Shown here piece by piece: positions 15,183-25,455 of a stretch of 64,000 bases of DNA. The DNA lies in contig NZ_AP012541.1 in the NCBI RefSeq assembly GCF_000829035.1, positions 2,542,001 to 2,606,000 on the forward strand, given 5' to 3'. The position numbers were made by a program, and so were the translations under genes. This stretch comes from Lacticaseibacillus paracasei subsp. paracasei. Lineage in GTDB: Bacteria > Bacillota > Bacilli > Lactobacillales > Lactobacillaceae. Each line of letters starts with the position of its first letter. Within the stretch, counting starts at the first letter, position 1. The notes beneath the pieces were generated by a model. The model was not told the origin of the DNA. It saw only the letters and a list, made by a program, of their open reading frames with translations, and searched no databases.

Positions 15183-15794
15183 TCAGTCTTGCTGGATAGT
15201 TCCTTTCTGTTGGACCCCTGTACAAAACATTTGCAACGCGCGATCAAGCGATAATTGGCGTTTGAATGTTATCCGGTTGCCAGTCGGACGCTCATTTGGT
15301 TGGAGATAAACTGATAGGACTGTCAAAAAATACAACGTCACTTCCCGAATTTGGTAATCCGGCGCGAGTCGTTGTTTAATAACGGTAAAGAAACTGTCTA
15401 AGGGATTCAACAGGCCTTTTTGCCACGCTTGAAACACTTTGAATCGCGCTGCTTCATTTAAGTTGCCAATATCATGGAGCACCAACTGCAAGTTCATATC
15501 ATTGTCGTCGGTTAACAAATGGCCCAGCCGATTGACGTTGGCGACAAAATGTTGACTATCTGTTTGTTCATGCACGATTTTTGCGGCCATTGCTTCACTT
15601 ACATGCATGACAACAGCAAGGTACAAGGCCTCTTTAGTCTTGAAATAGTGGTAAAGCAACGGCTGCTGGACATCAGCGGCGTCGGCAATCATCCGTGTTG
15701 TGACCGCAGCATAACCGTGCGTCATGAATAAAGTTTGTGCTGTCGTCAAAATGCGTTGCATGGTTGCTTTTTTCTGCTGTTCACGTTGATTCAT
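15183..15794 (-). CDS. TetR-family transcriptional regulator
   Basis: 203 residues from the ATG of MNQREQQ; the longer frame reaches into the divergent promoter and is rejected. N-terminal TetR HTH: ILTTAQTLFMTHGYAAVTTR, then DAADVQQPLLYHYFKTKEALY. The C-terminal ligand domain is unremarkable. It is divergent from the ABC exporter genes with an 80-bp gap holding a palindrome, so it most likely represses the exporter and itself. Confidence 0.9.
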   Translation of the reverse strand: MNQREQQKKATMQRILTTAQTLFMTHGYAAVTTRMIADAADVQQPLLYHYFKTKEALYLAVVMHVSEAMAAKIVHEQTDSQHFVANVNRLGHLLTDDNDMNLQLVLHDIGNLNEAARFKVFQAWQKGLLNPLDSFFTVIKQRLAPDYQIREVTLYFLTVLSVYLQPNERPTGNRITFKRQLSLDRALQMFCTGVQQKGTIQQD

Positions 15795-15812
15795 TTTTTT
15801 AAGCTCTTTTCG

Positions 15813-15828
15813 TTTATCATTTGATAAA
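15813..15828. promoter_or_regulatory. TetR operator palindrome
   Basis: Perfect inverted repeat TTTATCATTTGATAAA between the divergent TetR and permease genes, just upstream of a TATAAT at 15839-15844 that serves the permease. The position suits repression of both directions. Confidence 0.65.
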
Positions 15829-15874
15829 TGAGTGATATTATAATTGTGCAAAATCAAATGTAGAGGTGATCAAG

Positions 15875-16933
15875 ATGTTTCTTGCCTATAAAGAGATTAC
15901 GCACAACAAGGCCCGTTACCTTTTAGTGGTGGTGACTTTTGTGCTAATTTCCTACCTAGTTTTCTTTCTGACTGGCCTGGCAACCGGTTTAGCGCGGAAC
16001 AACCGAACCGCGATTGATGCCTTACCAGGTAACTATGTGCTCATGTCAAAATACGCAAATAAAAATCTGTTAAGCTCGACTGTCACTAAGCAACAAGTCG
16101 ACCAAGCAGACACTGATCAGGCAGCGCTGCTTGGTCAAGTGTCCGTTGTCGCCGAAAACACCAAGACGAATCAAAAGGTGAACAGTAATATTTTTGGTGT
16201 CAATCTTAGTGGCAAGTTGAAGCCACCTGTCACCAGCGGCCGAATGCCCGAGAACAGCAATGAGGTACTGGCTGACGACAGTGTTCTTCATTACGGCCTC
16301 CATCAAGGTGACCATATCACGCTCAATGGCAGCGATCAAAAGTATCACATTGTCGGGCTCACCCATGATCGCCTTTTTTACACTGTACCTGTATTCTACA
16401 CAACTTTAACGACTTTTCGGCAATTAAAATACGGCCAAAGTCGTGTCCAGAACGTTTCGGTTTTGATTAGCCCGCACGCCTTCAAAAAGGTGCCCGCCAA
16501 AATGGAGCAAGTCACCCGAGCGACATTGATTAACAACATCCCCGGTTATACCGCCGAAACTTCGACGTTTGCTTTAATGATTGGTGCCATGATTGGCATT
16601 ATGTTGCTCATTATCGGTATTTTCATGTACATCTTAACAATCCAAAAAATCTCGATGTATGGCGTCATGCGGGCGCAAGGTATCCGAACGCGTGCCATCA
16701 TCGCCGCATTATTCTGGCAAATCCCAATGATCGCCGTGGTGGGCGTTGCGGTGGGGGCAGGCCTGTTGATGCTGACTGAGCTGATACTTCCCAAAACAAT
16801 GCCATTTTATGCCAATAGTATCCTCTTTTTCAGCATTGCGACGGCGTTAATCGTCATGTCGCTTATTGGTGGACTATTTTCACTTCGACGCATTTTACGA
16901 ATTGATCCATTAGCAGCGATTGGAGGCGAATGA
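15875..16933 (+). CDS. ABC transporter permease, FtsX/MacB (DevC-like) type
   Basis: 352 residues from the ATG after a GAGGTGA site; the upstream in-frame GTG lies inside that site. One N-terminal TM helix (about 15-40), a large extracellular MacB-type periplasmic-core-like domain (about 45-230), then three TM helices (about 235-345), the classical FtsX-like layout. The ATPase gene starts 1 nt after its stop. It probably works in export of a lipid, peptide or drug, controlled by the divergent TetR regulator. Substrate unknown. Confidence 0.88.
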   Translation: MFLAYKEITHNKARYLLVVVTFVLISYLVFFLTGLATGLARNNRTAIDALPGNYVLMSKYANKNLLSSTVTKQQVDQADTDQAALLGQVSVVAENTKTNQKVNSNIFGVNLSGKLKPPVTSGRMPENSNEVLADDSVLHYGLHQGDHITLNGSDQKYHIVGLTHDRLFYTVPVFYTTLTTFRQLKYGQSRVQNVSVLISPHAFKKVPAKMEQVTRATLINNIPGYTAETSTFALMIGAMIGIMLLIIGIFMYILTIQKISMYGVMRAQGIRTRAIIAALFWQIPMIAVVGVAVGAGLLMLTELILPKTMPFYANSILFFSIATALIVMSLIGGLFSLRRILRIDPLAAIGGE

Positions 16934-16934
16934 G

Positions 16935-17645
16935 ATGGCAATTCTTACTCAGTTGAAACAAGTTAGTAAAACTTACGGTACTGGCCATACCGCGGTCACA
17001 GCTCTGTACCCGACCGATTTCACTTTAAAGGCCGGTGAATTTGCGGCCATCATTGGCCCTTCAGGTTCAGGCAAAACAACTTTGCTGACGATTATCGGCA
17101 ACCTGCAACGCCCAAGCAACGGTCAGATTATCGTCAATCATCAAGACACCACCCATTTGAATGAAGGCCAACGAACCGATTTACGCTTCAATACGTTTGG
17201 TTTTATTTTACAAGCTAGCAATTTGATTCCTTTTTTAACCGTCAAAGATCAGCTCACCTTAGTTGATCGGTTCAATCATCATCATAAGCATGAAACAACC
17301 ATGTCGGCACTTTTTGACATGCTTGGCATTAGCGACTTGGTTACTAATTACCCTGCAGCTTTATCTGGTGGCGAACGGCAACGCGTTGCCATCGCGCGAG
17401 CATTGTACAACGATCCGTCGATCATCCTCGCCGACGAGCCAACTGCCAGTCTCGACACTAAGCGCGCCTTGCAGGTCGTTCAGTTGTTAGCAGATATCGC
17501 ACACCATTCTCAACGCGGCGTTATGATGATTACCCATGATACACGCTTACTTGATGCTGTCGATACCGTTTATGAAATGCGCGACGGCCATTTAAAGACG
17601 TTAACTGACGAAGGGATGCGGAAAATAAAGGCAAGTGCCATCTAA
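16935..17645 (+). CDS. ABC transporter ATP-binding protein (LolD/MacB type)
   Basis: 236 residues, ATG with a GGAGGCG site located in the end of the permease gene. Walker A GPSGSGKTT, Q-loop LQASNL, signature LSGGERQR, Walker B IILADEPTA and the H-loop ITHD are all present. It forms a transporter with the preceding permease; no accessory membrane-fusion gene is nearby. Confidence 0.95.
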   Translation: MAILTQLKQVSKTYGTGHTAVTALYPTDFTLKAGEFAAIIGPSGSGKTTLLTIIGNLQRPSNGQIIVNHQDTTHLNEGQRTDLRFNTFGFILQASNLIPFLTVKDQLTLVDRFNHHHKHETTMSALFDMLGISDLVTNYPAALSGGERQRVAIARALYNDPSIILADEPTASLDTKRALQVVQLLADIAHHSQRGVMMITHDTRLLDAVDTVYEMRDGHLKTLTDEGMRKIKASAI

Positions 17646-17712
17646 AAGGTGATGTCGTAAACGCGCTGACTGTTACCAGCTATCGGCTAGCAACGAAGAA
17701 ACACCCCAAAAG

Positions 17713-17739
17713 TTAGCACTCAATTAAAAACAGTGCTAA
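17713..17739 (+). promoter_or_regulatory. CIRCE-like operator (HrcA site)
   Basis: TTAGCACTC, 9-nt spacer, CAGTGCTAA: the consensus CIRCE repeat (TTAGCACTC-N9-GAGTGCTAA) with one mismatch. It lies just upstream of the promoter of the small acidic protein gene. Normally CIRCE controls groESL and hrcA-dnaK, so this would add the small gene to the HrcA regulon. Confidence 0.8.
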
Positions 17740-17743
17740 AAAT

Positions 17744-17774
17744 TTGCACCATCTCCTAGTAAAAGGATTATAAT
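17744..17774 (+). promoter_or_regulatory. Promoter of the small acidic protein gene
   Basis: TTGCAC (17744-17749), 19-bp spacer, TATAAT (17769-17774). The spacer is long and the CIRCE-like repeat lies directly upstream. Confidence 0.55.
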
Positions 17775-17799
17775 GAACTTGTATCAAAAATGAGTATAA

Positions 17800-18039
<240 letters not shown>

Positions 18040-18064
18040 CCATCGTCAAACAACTGAATATCAT

Positions 18065-18103
18065 GAACCGCGGATCGCACTATCGGGTCGCGGTTCTTTT
18101 TTT
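18065..18103 (+). terminator. Intrinsic terminator
   Basis: GAACCGCG / CGCGGTTC hairpin followed by TTTTTTT, 25 bp after the small acidic protein gene. Confidence 0.9.
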
Positions 18104-18151
18104 GCAAATTTTAGGGAGTCCTCCCCGCCAAATAATTAATTTCTTTTGCGC

Positions 18152-18182
18152 TTGACCCTGACCTTACGTCACGGCTTATTGT
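18152..18182 (+). promoter_or_regulatory. MerR-type promoter with long spacer
   Basis: TTGACC (18152-18157), 19-bp spacer, TATTGT (18177-18182). The spacer contains CCTTACGT-CACGGCTTA, a pair of imperfect half sites as in TipA-type MerR operators. A 19-bp spacer is the hallmark of MerR-activated promoters, so the downstream regulator is probably autoregulated. The leader 18190-18318 shows no further feature. Confidence 0.55.
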
Positions 18183-18318
18183 TATAGTTGATTAAGGGAG
18201 CGCGCGAACCAACTCGGTTTGAAACCAGCGTATAAGCGACTTCAAGGACATCGGCATCGGCCGGGTCTTGGCCATTGTCCTTGGAAGTGTCTGGTTAAGC
18301 GCGCTTAGGAGGCAAGTG

Positions 18319-19080
18319 ATGACCTATTCTACAAAGCAACTAGCCGATTTGGCTGGTGTGACACCACGAACATTGCGCTACTATGACAAGATTGGCTTGC
18401 TGAAAGCGCAACGCAATCCTGATAATCAGTATCGCGTTTATACCCAGACTGAGGTCGATCGTCTGCAAACCATCCGCTTCTTACAATTATTTGAGATGCC
18501 ACTTGCCCAAGTGAAGGTGCTGCTAGACGGTCCTGCTGAAAACTTAACCGTCGCTCTCAAACAACAACGCAAACGCATCACTGCCAAACGCGATCAACTA
18601 AGCTTACTGCTCACTACCCTTGATCAAACTTTAGAAAAAGGAGTCGATACAATGACTGATGACGAAAAATTTGCCGCTTTTAAAGATCAATCCATCAAAG
18701 CAAACGAACAACAATATGGTGAAGAAATCCGGCAACAATATGGAGATGATATTGTCGAAGCCAGCAACAAAAAGTTCCGCGATATGTCACAGGCGCAGGT
18801 TGCGCAACTAACTGCCCTACAACAGGAAATTTTGGATGCCTTAAAGCCGTTAGTTGGCACCACCGATTTCAACACCCCGGAGGCAAAACGCGTCTTCAAA
18901 TTGCACAAGCAATTTCTACAAATGACCTGGCCTTCTGAACAATATTCACAAAAAGCTCATCGCGGTTTAGCTGCGATGTATGTTTCCGATCCACGTTTTA
19001 GCAAGTATTACGAAGACGGCACCCGCAAAGCCGGAGCGGCTGAAACGTTAAATGCGATTGTGCGGCACTATACGCGGTAA
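18319..19080 (+). CDS. MerR-family regulator with TipAS antibiotic-recognition domain
   Basis: 253 residues from the ATG after an AGGAGG site; the longer in-frame start at 18268 is rejected. The MerR HTH is clear (YSTKQLADLAGVTPRTLRYY), followed by a dimer helix. The C-terminal ~140 residues match the TipAS pattern (DEKFAAFKDQSIKANEQQYG ... AMYVSDPRFSKYYE). TipAS proteins bind thiopeptide or other antimicrobial molecules. No efflux gene is directly downstream, so it may act only on itself or elsewhere. Confidence 0.88.
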   Translation: MTYSTKQLADLAGVTPRTLRYYDKIGLLKAQRNPDNQYRVYTQTEVDRLQTIRFLQLFEMPLAQVKVLLDGPAENLTVALKQQRKRITAKRDQLSLLLTTLDQTLEKGVDTMTDDEKFAAFKDQSIKANEQQYGEEIRQQYGDDIVEASNKKFRDMSQAQVAQLTALQQEILDALKPLVGTTDFNTPEAKRVFKLHKQFLQMTWPSEQYSQKAHRGLAAMYVSDPRFSKYYEDGTRKAGAAETLNAIVRHYTR

Positions 19081-19099
19081 TTTAATCGAATTTTTCCTA

Positions 19100-19142
19100 A
19101 GAGCAGATTGATGCAATACGCAGCATCAATCTGCTCTTTTTT
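19100..19142 (+). terminator. Terminator of the MerR gene
   Basis: Perfect 14-bp hairpin (19100-19113 with 19124-19137) followed by a T run. Confidence 0.92.
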
Positions 19143-19145
19143 CAT

Positions 19146-19172
19146 AAAAAAAGCCAACGCCGCAGCGTCAGC
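19146..19172 (-). terminator. Terminator of truA
   Basis: Minus strand GCTGACGC-TGCG-GCGTTGGC followed by seven T, directly after the truA stop. It is back-to-back with the MerR terminator. Confidence 0.85.
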
Positions 19173-19174
19173 CT

Positions 19175-19918
19175 CTAATAATAAACTTCCTTCAAGTACA
19201 GCCCTGATGCTGGTGCGGTGCCGCGTGCTTGTTGACGATCTTTGACTGCAAACAAACGCTGAAAGTCGTGAACATCACGCCGCCCATTACCAATTTCAAG
19301 CGCTGTCGCAACGAGAATCCGAACCATGTTGTAAAGAAAGCCATTGCCATAGAATTCAAAAATAATTTCGTTTGTCACTGGATCTTCTCGAACAGTTGCC
19401 TCATAAATCGTCCGAACTTTATCGACAATCACGCCGCCACTGGCCGCAAAGCTTGTAAAGTCGTGTGTGCCGACTAGGTCCTTCAATGCCACTTCAATTC
19501 GTTGCACATCAAGTTTGTAAGGATAATGACCAGTATATAGGCGGTTAAACGGATTTGTATAGTAACCACGAGCCACTCGGTACAAATACCGTTTGCCTTT
19601 AGCGGAATAGCGGGCATGAAAATCGGCATCAACGATTTCAGCTTTAAGAATTTCGATGTCTAATGGCATCAACGAATTCATCGCTTTCAGCATCGACTCA
19701 GCCGGAATATTTCCCGGGTAATCAAAACTGATCACCTGACCTAAAGCGTGAACACCAGAATCAGTTCGGCCTGAACCATCGACATGCACTGGCTGCCCCT
19801 TCGTCATTTTGGTTAAAGCTTTTTGCAGCACACCTTGGACTGTGCGCTGTTTTGGTTGAACCTGATAGCCAGCAAAGTTGGTGCCATCATAGGCCAGTGT
19901 TACCTTGTAATGCGTCAT
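19175..19918 (-). CDS. truA: tRNA pseudouridine(38-40) synthase
   Basis: 247 residues from the ATG of [12 protein letters not shown]; the longer frame overlaps ecfT without a ribosome site. The catalytic Asp lies in [30 protein letters not shown] and the C-terminal [12 protein letters not shown] are also family motifs. It converts U38-40 of tRNA anticodon stems. Last gene of the ecfA1-ecfA2-ecfT-truA operon, the usual Firmicute order. Confidence 0.97.
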   Translation of the reverse strand: MTHYKVTLAYDGTNFAGYQVQPKQRTVQGVLQKALTKMTKGQPVHVDGSGRTDSGVHALGQVISFDYPGNIPAESMLKAMNSLMPLDIEILKAEIVDADFHARYSAKGKRYLYRVARGYYTNPFNRLYTGHYPYKLDVQRIEVALKDLVGTHDFTSFAASGGVIVDKVRTIYEATVREDPVTNEIIFEFYGNGFLYNMVRILVATALEIGNGRRDVHDFQRLFAVKDRQQARGTAPASGLYLKEVYY

Positions 19919-19931
19919 GATGTCCCTTCTA

Positions 19932-20726
19932 TTAAGCACGCAACAACAGCAACAGACCGGTTAAAACAAGCATCCCGCCTGCTGCAACCCAGTCGCGCCG
20001 ATGATAGCGTAGGATACGGTACTTCGTTCGGTCATCGCCGCCTTGGTAGCCACGCGCTTCCATAGCAGTAGCCAATTCATCGGCAGTCGTAAAGCTTGAG
20101 ACAAATAGTGGAATTAGCAACGGTACAACAGCCTTCATCTGCTGGAAAATGTTACCTTCACCGAAATCGACACCACGGGCACGCTGCGCATTCATGATTT
20201 TGGTCGTTTGATCCATCAGCGTGGGTACGAAACGCAAGGCAATCTGCAAAACCAAAGCCAGCTCGGTTACTGGTACGCGAATGACCCGCAGTGGCTTCAA
20301 CAGGCTTTCCACCGCATCAGCTAGCGACAGCGGCTGGGTACTCAAGGTGAGCAAAGTGGACATGAAAATGATCAACACAAACCGGACAAAGATAAAGGCT
20401 CCGTTTATCAGACCAAATTCAGTAATCCATAACCAGCCCCAATGCCAGTAAACTGTACCACCACGAACGAATAGCACCTGCAGCACAACCGTAAACAAAA
20501 TCAGCCAAATCAGTGGGCGAACCCCCTTAAGGAAGAAGCCGATTTTGATACCTGATAGCCAAATCATGAACAGTGTCGCTACAAACATCATTAGGTATGT
20601 CTGCCAATTATTGGCTAAAAAGACAATCCCAATATAGTAGAAGCTGGCGATAAGTTTGGTTCGCGGATCTAATCGATGAACCCACGAGTCGCCGGGAATA
20701 TAGCGGCCTAGCAGTAATTTATCCAC
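19932..20726 (-). CDS. ecfT: ECF transporter transmembrane subunit EcfT
   Basis: 264 residues from GTG 20726 (GTGGATAAA), which has a GGAGGTG site and overlaps the ecfA2 stop by 8 nt; an ATG 15 nt earlier lies in that site. Multiple TM helices, the opening [19 protein letters not shown] and the coupling motif with ARG ([15 protein letters not shown], then [10 protein letters not shown]) are typical. It links the two ATPases to exchangeable vitamin-binding S subunits encoded elsewhere. Confidence 0.96.
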   Translation of the reverse strand: MDKLLLGRYIPGDSWVHRLDPRTKLIASFYYIGIVFLANNWQTYLMMFVATLFMIWLSGIKIGFFLKGVRPLIWLILFTVVLQVLFVRGGTVYWHWGWLWITEFGLINGAFIFVRFVLIIFMSTLLTLSTQPLSLADAVESLLKPLRVIRVPVTELALVLQIALRFVPTLMDQTTKIMNAQRARGVDFGEGNIFQQMKAVVPLLIPLFVSSFTTADELATAMEARGYQGGDDRTKYRILRYHRRDWVAAGGMLVLTGLLLLLRA

Positions 20727-21585
20727 GCTGGCCACCTCCAATTTGCGGCACCAATTGATCTGCCAACTCGCTTTCAGTTAGCGGTTGCGGATCAAAGTGG
20801 AACCCCTTAGCTGCTAATTGTTGCGCCAGTTGCGCCGTCTTTGGCAGCCCTAGCTGATTCGCTTTTAACCAAGCTGGGTCAGCAAAAATCTCTCGCGGTG
20901 TTCCGGTTTTGATTAACTTGCCTTCTGCCATGACCCAAACTGTATCCGCATAGTCTGCCACATCATCCATTTGATGTGTCACCAACACGATCGTTTGTCC
21001 TTGCTCGCGATGCAACTGTTCAAACATTTGCATCATCTCATGGCGTCCTGAGGGGTCCAGGCCCGCCGTTGGCTCGTCCAGTACTAATACCTCCGGCTGC
21101 ATCGCCAACACGCCTGCAATCGCAACACGACGCATCTGACCACCAGACAGATCAAACGGCGACTTTTCCAACACATCATGCGGTAAGCCAACCATTTTGA
21201 CCATTTTATCGGCCAAAGCTAAGGCATCTTTTCCGCTAACCCCAAAATTTTGGGGGCCAAAAGCGATATCCTTAGCGACTGTTTGTTCAAACAACTGATT
21301 TTCCGCAAATTGGAAAACCATCCCGACTTTTTGCCGTAGCGGCTTGAGGTTCTTATTGTTAGTTTCATTGGTAATGACCTTGTCGCCAATCGTCACCGTG
21401 CCGGAAGTTGGTTTCAACAACGCGTTCAGATGTTGCAGAATGGTTGATTTGCCAGAACCGGTGTGACCGATAATTGCCGTATAGCTGCCGTCTCGAATAA
21501 CCCCGCTCACATCTTTAATGCCATCACCAGCGAAAGGCGTACCTGCCTGATAGGTAAAGCTCACATGGTCGAATGTAATGTCCAC
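20719..21585 (-). CDS. ecfA2: ECF transporter ATPase EcfA2
   Basis: 288 residues from a GTG start that overlaps the end of ecfA1 by 25 nt. Walker [11 protein letters not shown]-loop [10 protein letters not shown], signature LSGGQMRR, Walker [14 protein letters not shown] and the H-loop THQMDD are present. It pairs with EcfA1 as the heterodimeric motor for vitamin and metal uptake. Confidence 0.96.
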   Translation of the reverse strand: MDITFDHVSFTYQAGTPFAGDGIKDVSGVIRDGSYTAIIGHTGSGKSTILQHLNALLKPTSGTVTIGDKVITNETNNKNLKPLRQKVGMVFQFAENQLFEQTVAKDIAFGPQNFGVSGKDALALADKMVKMVGLPHDVLEKSPFDLSGGQMRRVAIAGVLAMQPEVLVLDEPTAGLDPSGRHEMMQMFEQLHREQGQTIVLVTHQMDDVADYADTVWVMAEGKLIKTGTPREIFADPAWLKANQLGLPKTAQLAQQLAAKGFHFDPQPLTESELADQLVPQIGGGQRG

Positions 21586-22397
21586 AGGTAGTCTACCAAC
21601 CTTTCATTGTCCATATAGTCTTTCGGCATCGCAATGCCGCGCTGGGCCAAAGCATCTTTCAGCTTCTCCGAGTATGGGACATCCAATCCCAGTCGTAATA
21701 ATTCCATCCCATGCGAAAAGATCTCGCTTGGGGTACCAATCTCATTAATTTTGCCATCATTCAAGAGAATAATCCGGTGCGCTTCGGCCGCTTCATCAAT
21801 ATCATGTGTAATTGAAAGAACCGTCAACCCAAGTTCGTCTTTCAATTCCCGAATAACACCCAACACTTCTTGTCGACCAGCTGGGTCCAGCATTGATGTG
21901 GATTCATCTAAAATAATAATTTCCGGTCGCTGAGCCACGATGCCAGCGATGGCAACCCGCTGTTTTTGACCGCCAGACAACCGTGCCGGTTCCCGATCGG
22001 CAAAAGCCGTCATGCCAACACGATCCAAGGCCTCGTCAACTCGCTTAATCATCTCCGGTCGCGGGACGCCACGATTCTCTAAGCCAAAAACGACATCATC
22101 TGCGACTGTCGCACCGACAAACTGATTATCAGGATTCTGAAAAACAATGCCGACTTTGGCGCGAATATCCCAAACGGTTTCTTCACTCAACGTCATGCCT
22201 GCTACCTGCACAGTACCGGATTCCGGTGCCAGCAAACCATTTAGATTTTTGGCAAGGGTACTCTTCCCACTGCCGTTGTGCCCGATGATCGCCAGCCACT
22301 CACCCTTGGACACATCAAATGAAACATCCGTCAGCGCTTGCTGTTTGGCTTCAGGATAAGTGTAATTCAAATGTTGAACACGAATGACGTTGCCCAC
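21561..22397 (-). CDS. ecfA1: ECF transporter ATPase EcfA1
   Basis: 278 residues from GTG 22397 ([16 protein letters not shown]) after an AGAAGGGG site; the longer frame is not supported. Walker [11 protein letters not shown]-loop [10 protein letters not shown], signature LSGGQKQR and Walker [14 protein letters not shown] (with Ser where Pro is usual) are visible. It is the first gene of the ecf-truA operon; a TATCAT -10 lies about 30 bp upstream without a clear -35. Confidence 0.95.
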   Translation of the reverse strand: MGNVIRVQHLNYTYPEAKQQALTDVSFDVSKGEWLAIIGHNGSGKSTLAKNLNGLLAPESGTVQVAGMTLSEETVWDIRAKVGIVFQNPDNQFVGATVADDVVFGLENRGVPRPEMIKRVDEALDRVGMTAFADREPARLSGGQKQRVAIAGIVAQRPEIIILDESTSMLDPAGRQEVLGVIRELKDELGLTVLSITHDIDEAAEAHRIILLNDGKINEIGTPSEIFSHGMELLRLGLDVPYSEKLKDALAQRGIAMPKDYMDNERLVDYLWTLHSTM

Positions 22398-22540
22398 GAT
22401 GCCCCTTCTTCCTACGCTTTGTATACCGGATAATGATACCATATTTTACTTAGCCGATGGGAGTTAGGCTCCCCTTGTCTTGCAGTTTCCAAGCCATGAC
22501 GACATGGGTGAAAATCATGCATCCATGAAAAACAGGTTTG

Positions 22541-23212
22541 CTAGAAATTATTTTTAACGATATCGGGATTAGTACTAAGGAATGCAAAAACCGCACTAAA
22601 TATCAAACTGCCAACCAACAACATCCAAGCCTGTACTCACATCGGAGTCGCATTCAACATCACCATGCCAAATTGACTGTTACCATTCACGATCAATTGA
22701 TTAGTGTGCATTGTCATCAGCAAAAGCACAAGGAAAATGACTGTTAAATAGCGAGAACCGTTCACAAACAGTCCTGCATATGCGGCGCCGATCCCGACTG
22801 GCATAATGACAACAAAACTAAGCATTGCCAGCAGCAGAAAGCCGTCAAGTGAGTGTGGTTTCGTCAACCAAGACAGTGGATACCATTGAGCAAGAAGCAA
22901 AATGATGACCCAGAAAGTCGTTAGTGGTATAAGTGTTTTGGGCAACGCAGGGGGTAGTTTTTGCTTGCGATATTGTCGTCCCGTCAGATAACCACTTAAC
23001 ATCGATATGAGCCAAGCATATGACAGCCATTGTACAGTAACGCTGCCGTTAGCAAGGTGATCCACTTCCGGCATCAATAAACCACCTGTGCTGCCATTTG
23101 GTGGTGTTAACAAGACCAACAGGAGAACCCAAACAATGGCAATCAGTGACCAAATGCCGATGACATATAATCCAATCTGCCATGGTGCTCTTTGTTTAAG
23201 CCAATTGTGCAT
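22541..23212 (-). pseudogene. Membrane protein gene split by an in-frame TGA
   Basis: The frame starts at ATG 23212 (MHNWLKQRAPWQ, site CGGAGGT) and gives 191 residues with about five TM helices, ending at TGA 22637-22639. In the same frame the next 31 codons read VQAWMLLVGSLIFSAVFAFL and continue to TAG 22541: a clean extra TM helix with a hydrophilic end. This shows a nonsense mutation that removes the last helix. No family recognised. The shortened protein may still be made. The longer frame upstream (to 23527) runs through a repeat and is rejected. 22398-22540 holds only the ecfA1 promoter region. Confidence 0.75.
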
Positions 23213-23356
23213 GTTGTTAACCTCCGTTATTTTGCAGTATACAGGAAAAACCGCCAATTTTGGCGGTTTTCTGCGAGGTTTTTCAGGTTTTCTGTGGTTC
23301 ATGCTATTGTGGGAATGTTCTATTCTTGGCAATACCATTGAGCTTCTGCGCGTTCT

Positions 23357-23477
23357 ATAACGCGCTCGCAGTCGCAGAAACCTACGTGTAAGGACCTCGA
23401 ACCTAATGACCAAAGTACAGTCATTAGGTTCGAGGCCACTTACACTCCGGTTTCTACCCGGGCTGGCTCGTGCTTCC
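23357..23477. repeat. Palindromic intergenic repeat, copy A
   Basis: Starts TATAACGCGCTCGC. Outer stem AGAAAC-4 nt-GTGTAAG pairs with CTTACAC-4 nt-GTTTCT; inner perfect 16-bp stem at 23395-23410 / 23420-23435. It lies between rplQ and the split membrane gene. Copies B (43273), C (54848) and a decayed D (27031) share the ends but have different, still paired, stems. The rest of the 23213-23627 gap shows no gene. Confidence 0.8.
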
Positions 23478-23627
23478 ACAAAAAAATCATTTAATGATGG
23501 AGACAACCGGTTGCCCGGTGCTCTCAAGCTAGACTAAGCAGGAACTGGGCCTGCCATCATCGTAACGCTCCATCGATCAAATGATCAAAGTTGGTTGACC
23601 GCGTGGGCCATCCATTTTTAACTGTGT

Positions 23628-24011
23628 TTAGACGAGCTCAATGATAACCATTGGTGCACCGTCACCGCGACGTGGCGCAGTCTTCAAGATGCGGGTGTAA
23701 CCGCCCTTGCGATCTGCGTATTTTGGTGCCAAGTCACTGAACAGCTTTTGCAAAGCGGACTTCACAACAACACTGTTGTCATCTTGTTCCTCGACACTCG
23801 CGATTTCATTGCGAACGTAAGCTGCTGCTTGGCGACGGGCGTGCAAATCGCCGCGTTTGCCCAAAGTAATCATCTTTTCAGCAGTTGAACGAACTTCTTT
23901 AGCGCGGGCTTCAGTCGTGACGATCCGTTCATTGATCAAAAGATCAGTGGTCAGGTCACGCAACAATGCCTTACGTTGTGAGCTGGTCCGCCCTAATTTA
24001 CGGTAACTCAT
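23628..24011 (-). CDS. rplQ: 50S ribosomal protein L17
   Basis: 127 residues, full length: [20 protein letters not shown] and the closing motif ([17 protein letters not shown]) are the family ends. Last gene of the S10-spc-alpha operon, 21 bp after rpoA. No clear intrinsic terminator follows, only the palindromic repeat copy A. Confidence 0.97.
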   Translation of the reverse strand: MSYRKLGRTSSQRKALLRDLTTDLLINERIVTTEARAKEVRSTAEKMITLGKRGDLHARRQAAAYVRNEIASVEEQDDNSVVVKSALQKLFSDLAPKYADRKGGYTRILKTAPRRGDGAPMVIIELV

Positions 24012-24032
24012 GGATTGGCCTCCTTTTCGAAA

Positions 24033-24971
24033 TTAGTCTTCTTTACGCAATCCTAAGCCGAGATCTGCCAACTTGTTTTTAACTTCTTCAAGTGACTTAC
24101 GACCTAAATTACGTACTTTCATCATATCGGCTTCTGTTTTGTTGGTTAACTCCTGAACTGTGTTGATCCCAGCACGCTTCAAGCAGTTGTAAGAACGAAC
24201 GGACAAGTCAAGCTCTTCGATAGTCATCTCAAGCATCTTTTCCTTGTGAGTCTCTTCTTTTTCAACCATGATTTCAGCGTTCTTGGCTTCATCCGTCAAA
24301 TTGACGAAGATGTCCAAGTGTTCTGTCAGGATCTTCGCTGCTAAGCTGATGGCTTCTCGTGGTGAGATTGAGCCATTAGTCCATACATCCAGCGTTAACT
24401 TGTCGAAATCATTCCGACGGCCAACACGGGTGCTTTCAACTTGATAGTTAACCCGGCTGATCGGGGTGAAAATCGAGTCGATCGGCAAAACACCGATTGG
24501 CATGTCATCAGACTTGTTTTGGTCAGCTGCCACATACCCGCGACCCTTTTTAACGGTCATACGTACATGGAAGTGCCCGCCATCTGCAACAGTACAGATA
24601 TACTGTTCAGGATTTAAGACCTCAACATCAGGATCAGCGACGATATCAGCAGCAGTTACCTTAGCCGGACCGTTGACATCAATTTCGATGTTCTTGTCTT
24701 CATCAGTGTTCATTTTGAGTGCCAATTTTTTGATATTCAAAATGATCTGGGTCACATCTTCCAGCACACCGTCAATCGTGGAGAACTCATGTAGTACCCC
24801 GTCGATTTGGATGCTGCTGATAGCTGCCCCAGGCAATGAAGAAAGAAGGATCCGCCGCAACGAGTTACCTAAAGTAGTACCGTAGCCGCGTTCCAACGGT
24901 TCAACCACAAACTTGCCATAGTTGGTGCTTTCGTCAACTTTGGTAATGTTCGGCTTTTCGAATTCGATCAT
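24033..24971 (-). CDS. rpoA: RNA polymerase alpha subunit
   Basis: 312 residues. The N-terminal domain ([20 protein letters not shown], dimerisation and beta-contact surface) and the C-terminal domain ([22 protein letters not shown]-element and activator contact) are both complete. Standard place between rpsK and rplQ. Confidence 0.98.
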
Positions 24972-25045
24972 CTAGTTTGTACCCCTTTCAAAACGAGAAG
25001 TGAAGATTTGTCTGCCTGACCGTTAAAGCGGCCGAAGGGTAACAA

Positions 25046-25435
25046 TTAAACACGACGACGCTTTGGAGGACGAGAACCGTTATGCGGAACCGGTGTAACA
25101 TCACGGATCGCAGTAACTTCAAGACCAGTTGCCTGAAGTGAACGGATCGCAGCTTCACGGCCAGAACCTGGGCCCTTAACCGCAACTTCAACCGACTTCA
25201 TGCCATGTTCCATTGATTCCTTTGCAGCAGCTTCAGCAGCCATCTGCGCAGCAAAAGGCGTCGACTTACGACTGCCTTTAAAGCCGAGTGCACCAGCAGA
25301 GGACCAAGCGATCGCATTGCCGCGAGGGTCCGTGATCATTACTAAGGTGTTGTTGAATGTTGAGTGGATATGAGCCACGCCAGATTCAACGTTCTTGCGG
25401 ACACGGCGCTTCCGCGTAGTTTTTCTACCTGCCAT
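25046..25435 (-). CDS. rpsK: 30S ribosomal protein S11
   Basis: 129 residues with the S11 motifs [33 protein letters not shown] and [18 protein letters not shown]. It lies 20 bp after rpsM, in canonical order. Confidence 0.98.
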   Translation of the reverse strand: MAGRKTTRKRRVRKNVESGVAHIHSTFNNTLVMITDPRGNAIAWSSAGALGFKGSRKSTPFAAQMAAEAAAKESMEHGMKSVEVAVKGPGSGREAAIRSLQATGLEVTAIRDVTPVPHNGSRPPKRRRV

Positions 25436-25455
25436 CGATCAATGACCTCCTTTAA

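Noticed and set aside
17744..17774. Riboswitch in the small acidic protein leader
   Set aside because: The distance from -10 to the start codon is only about 45 bp, too short; control is explained by the CIRCE-like repeat.
22637..23527. Longer start for the membrane protein gene (to 23527)
   Set aside because: The extra 105 codons run through palindromic repeat copy A and are Arg/Pro-rich nonsense; the ATG at 23212 has a proper ribosome site.
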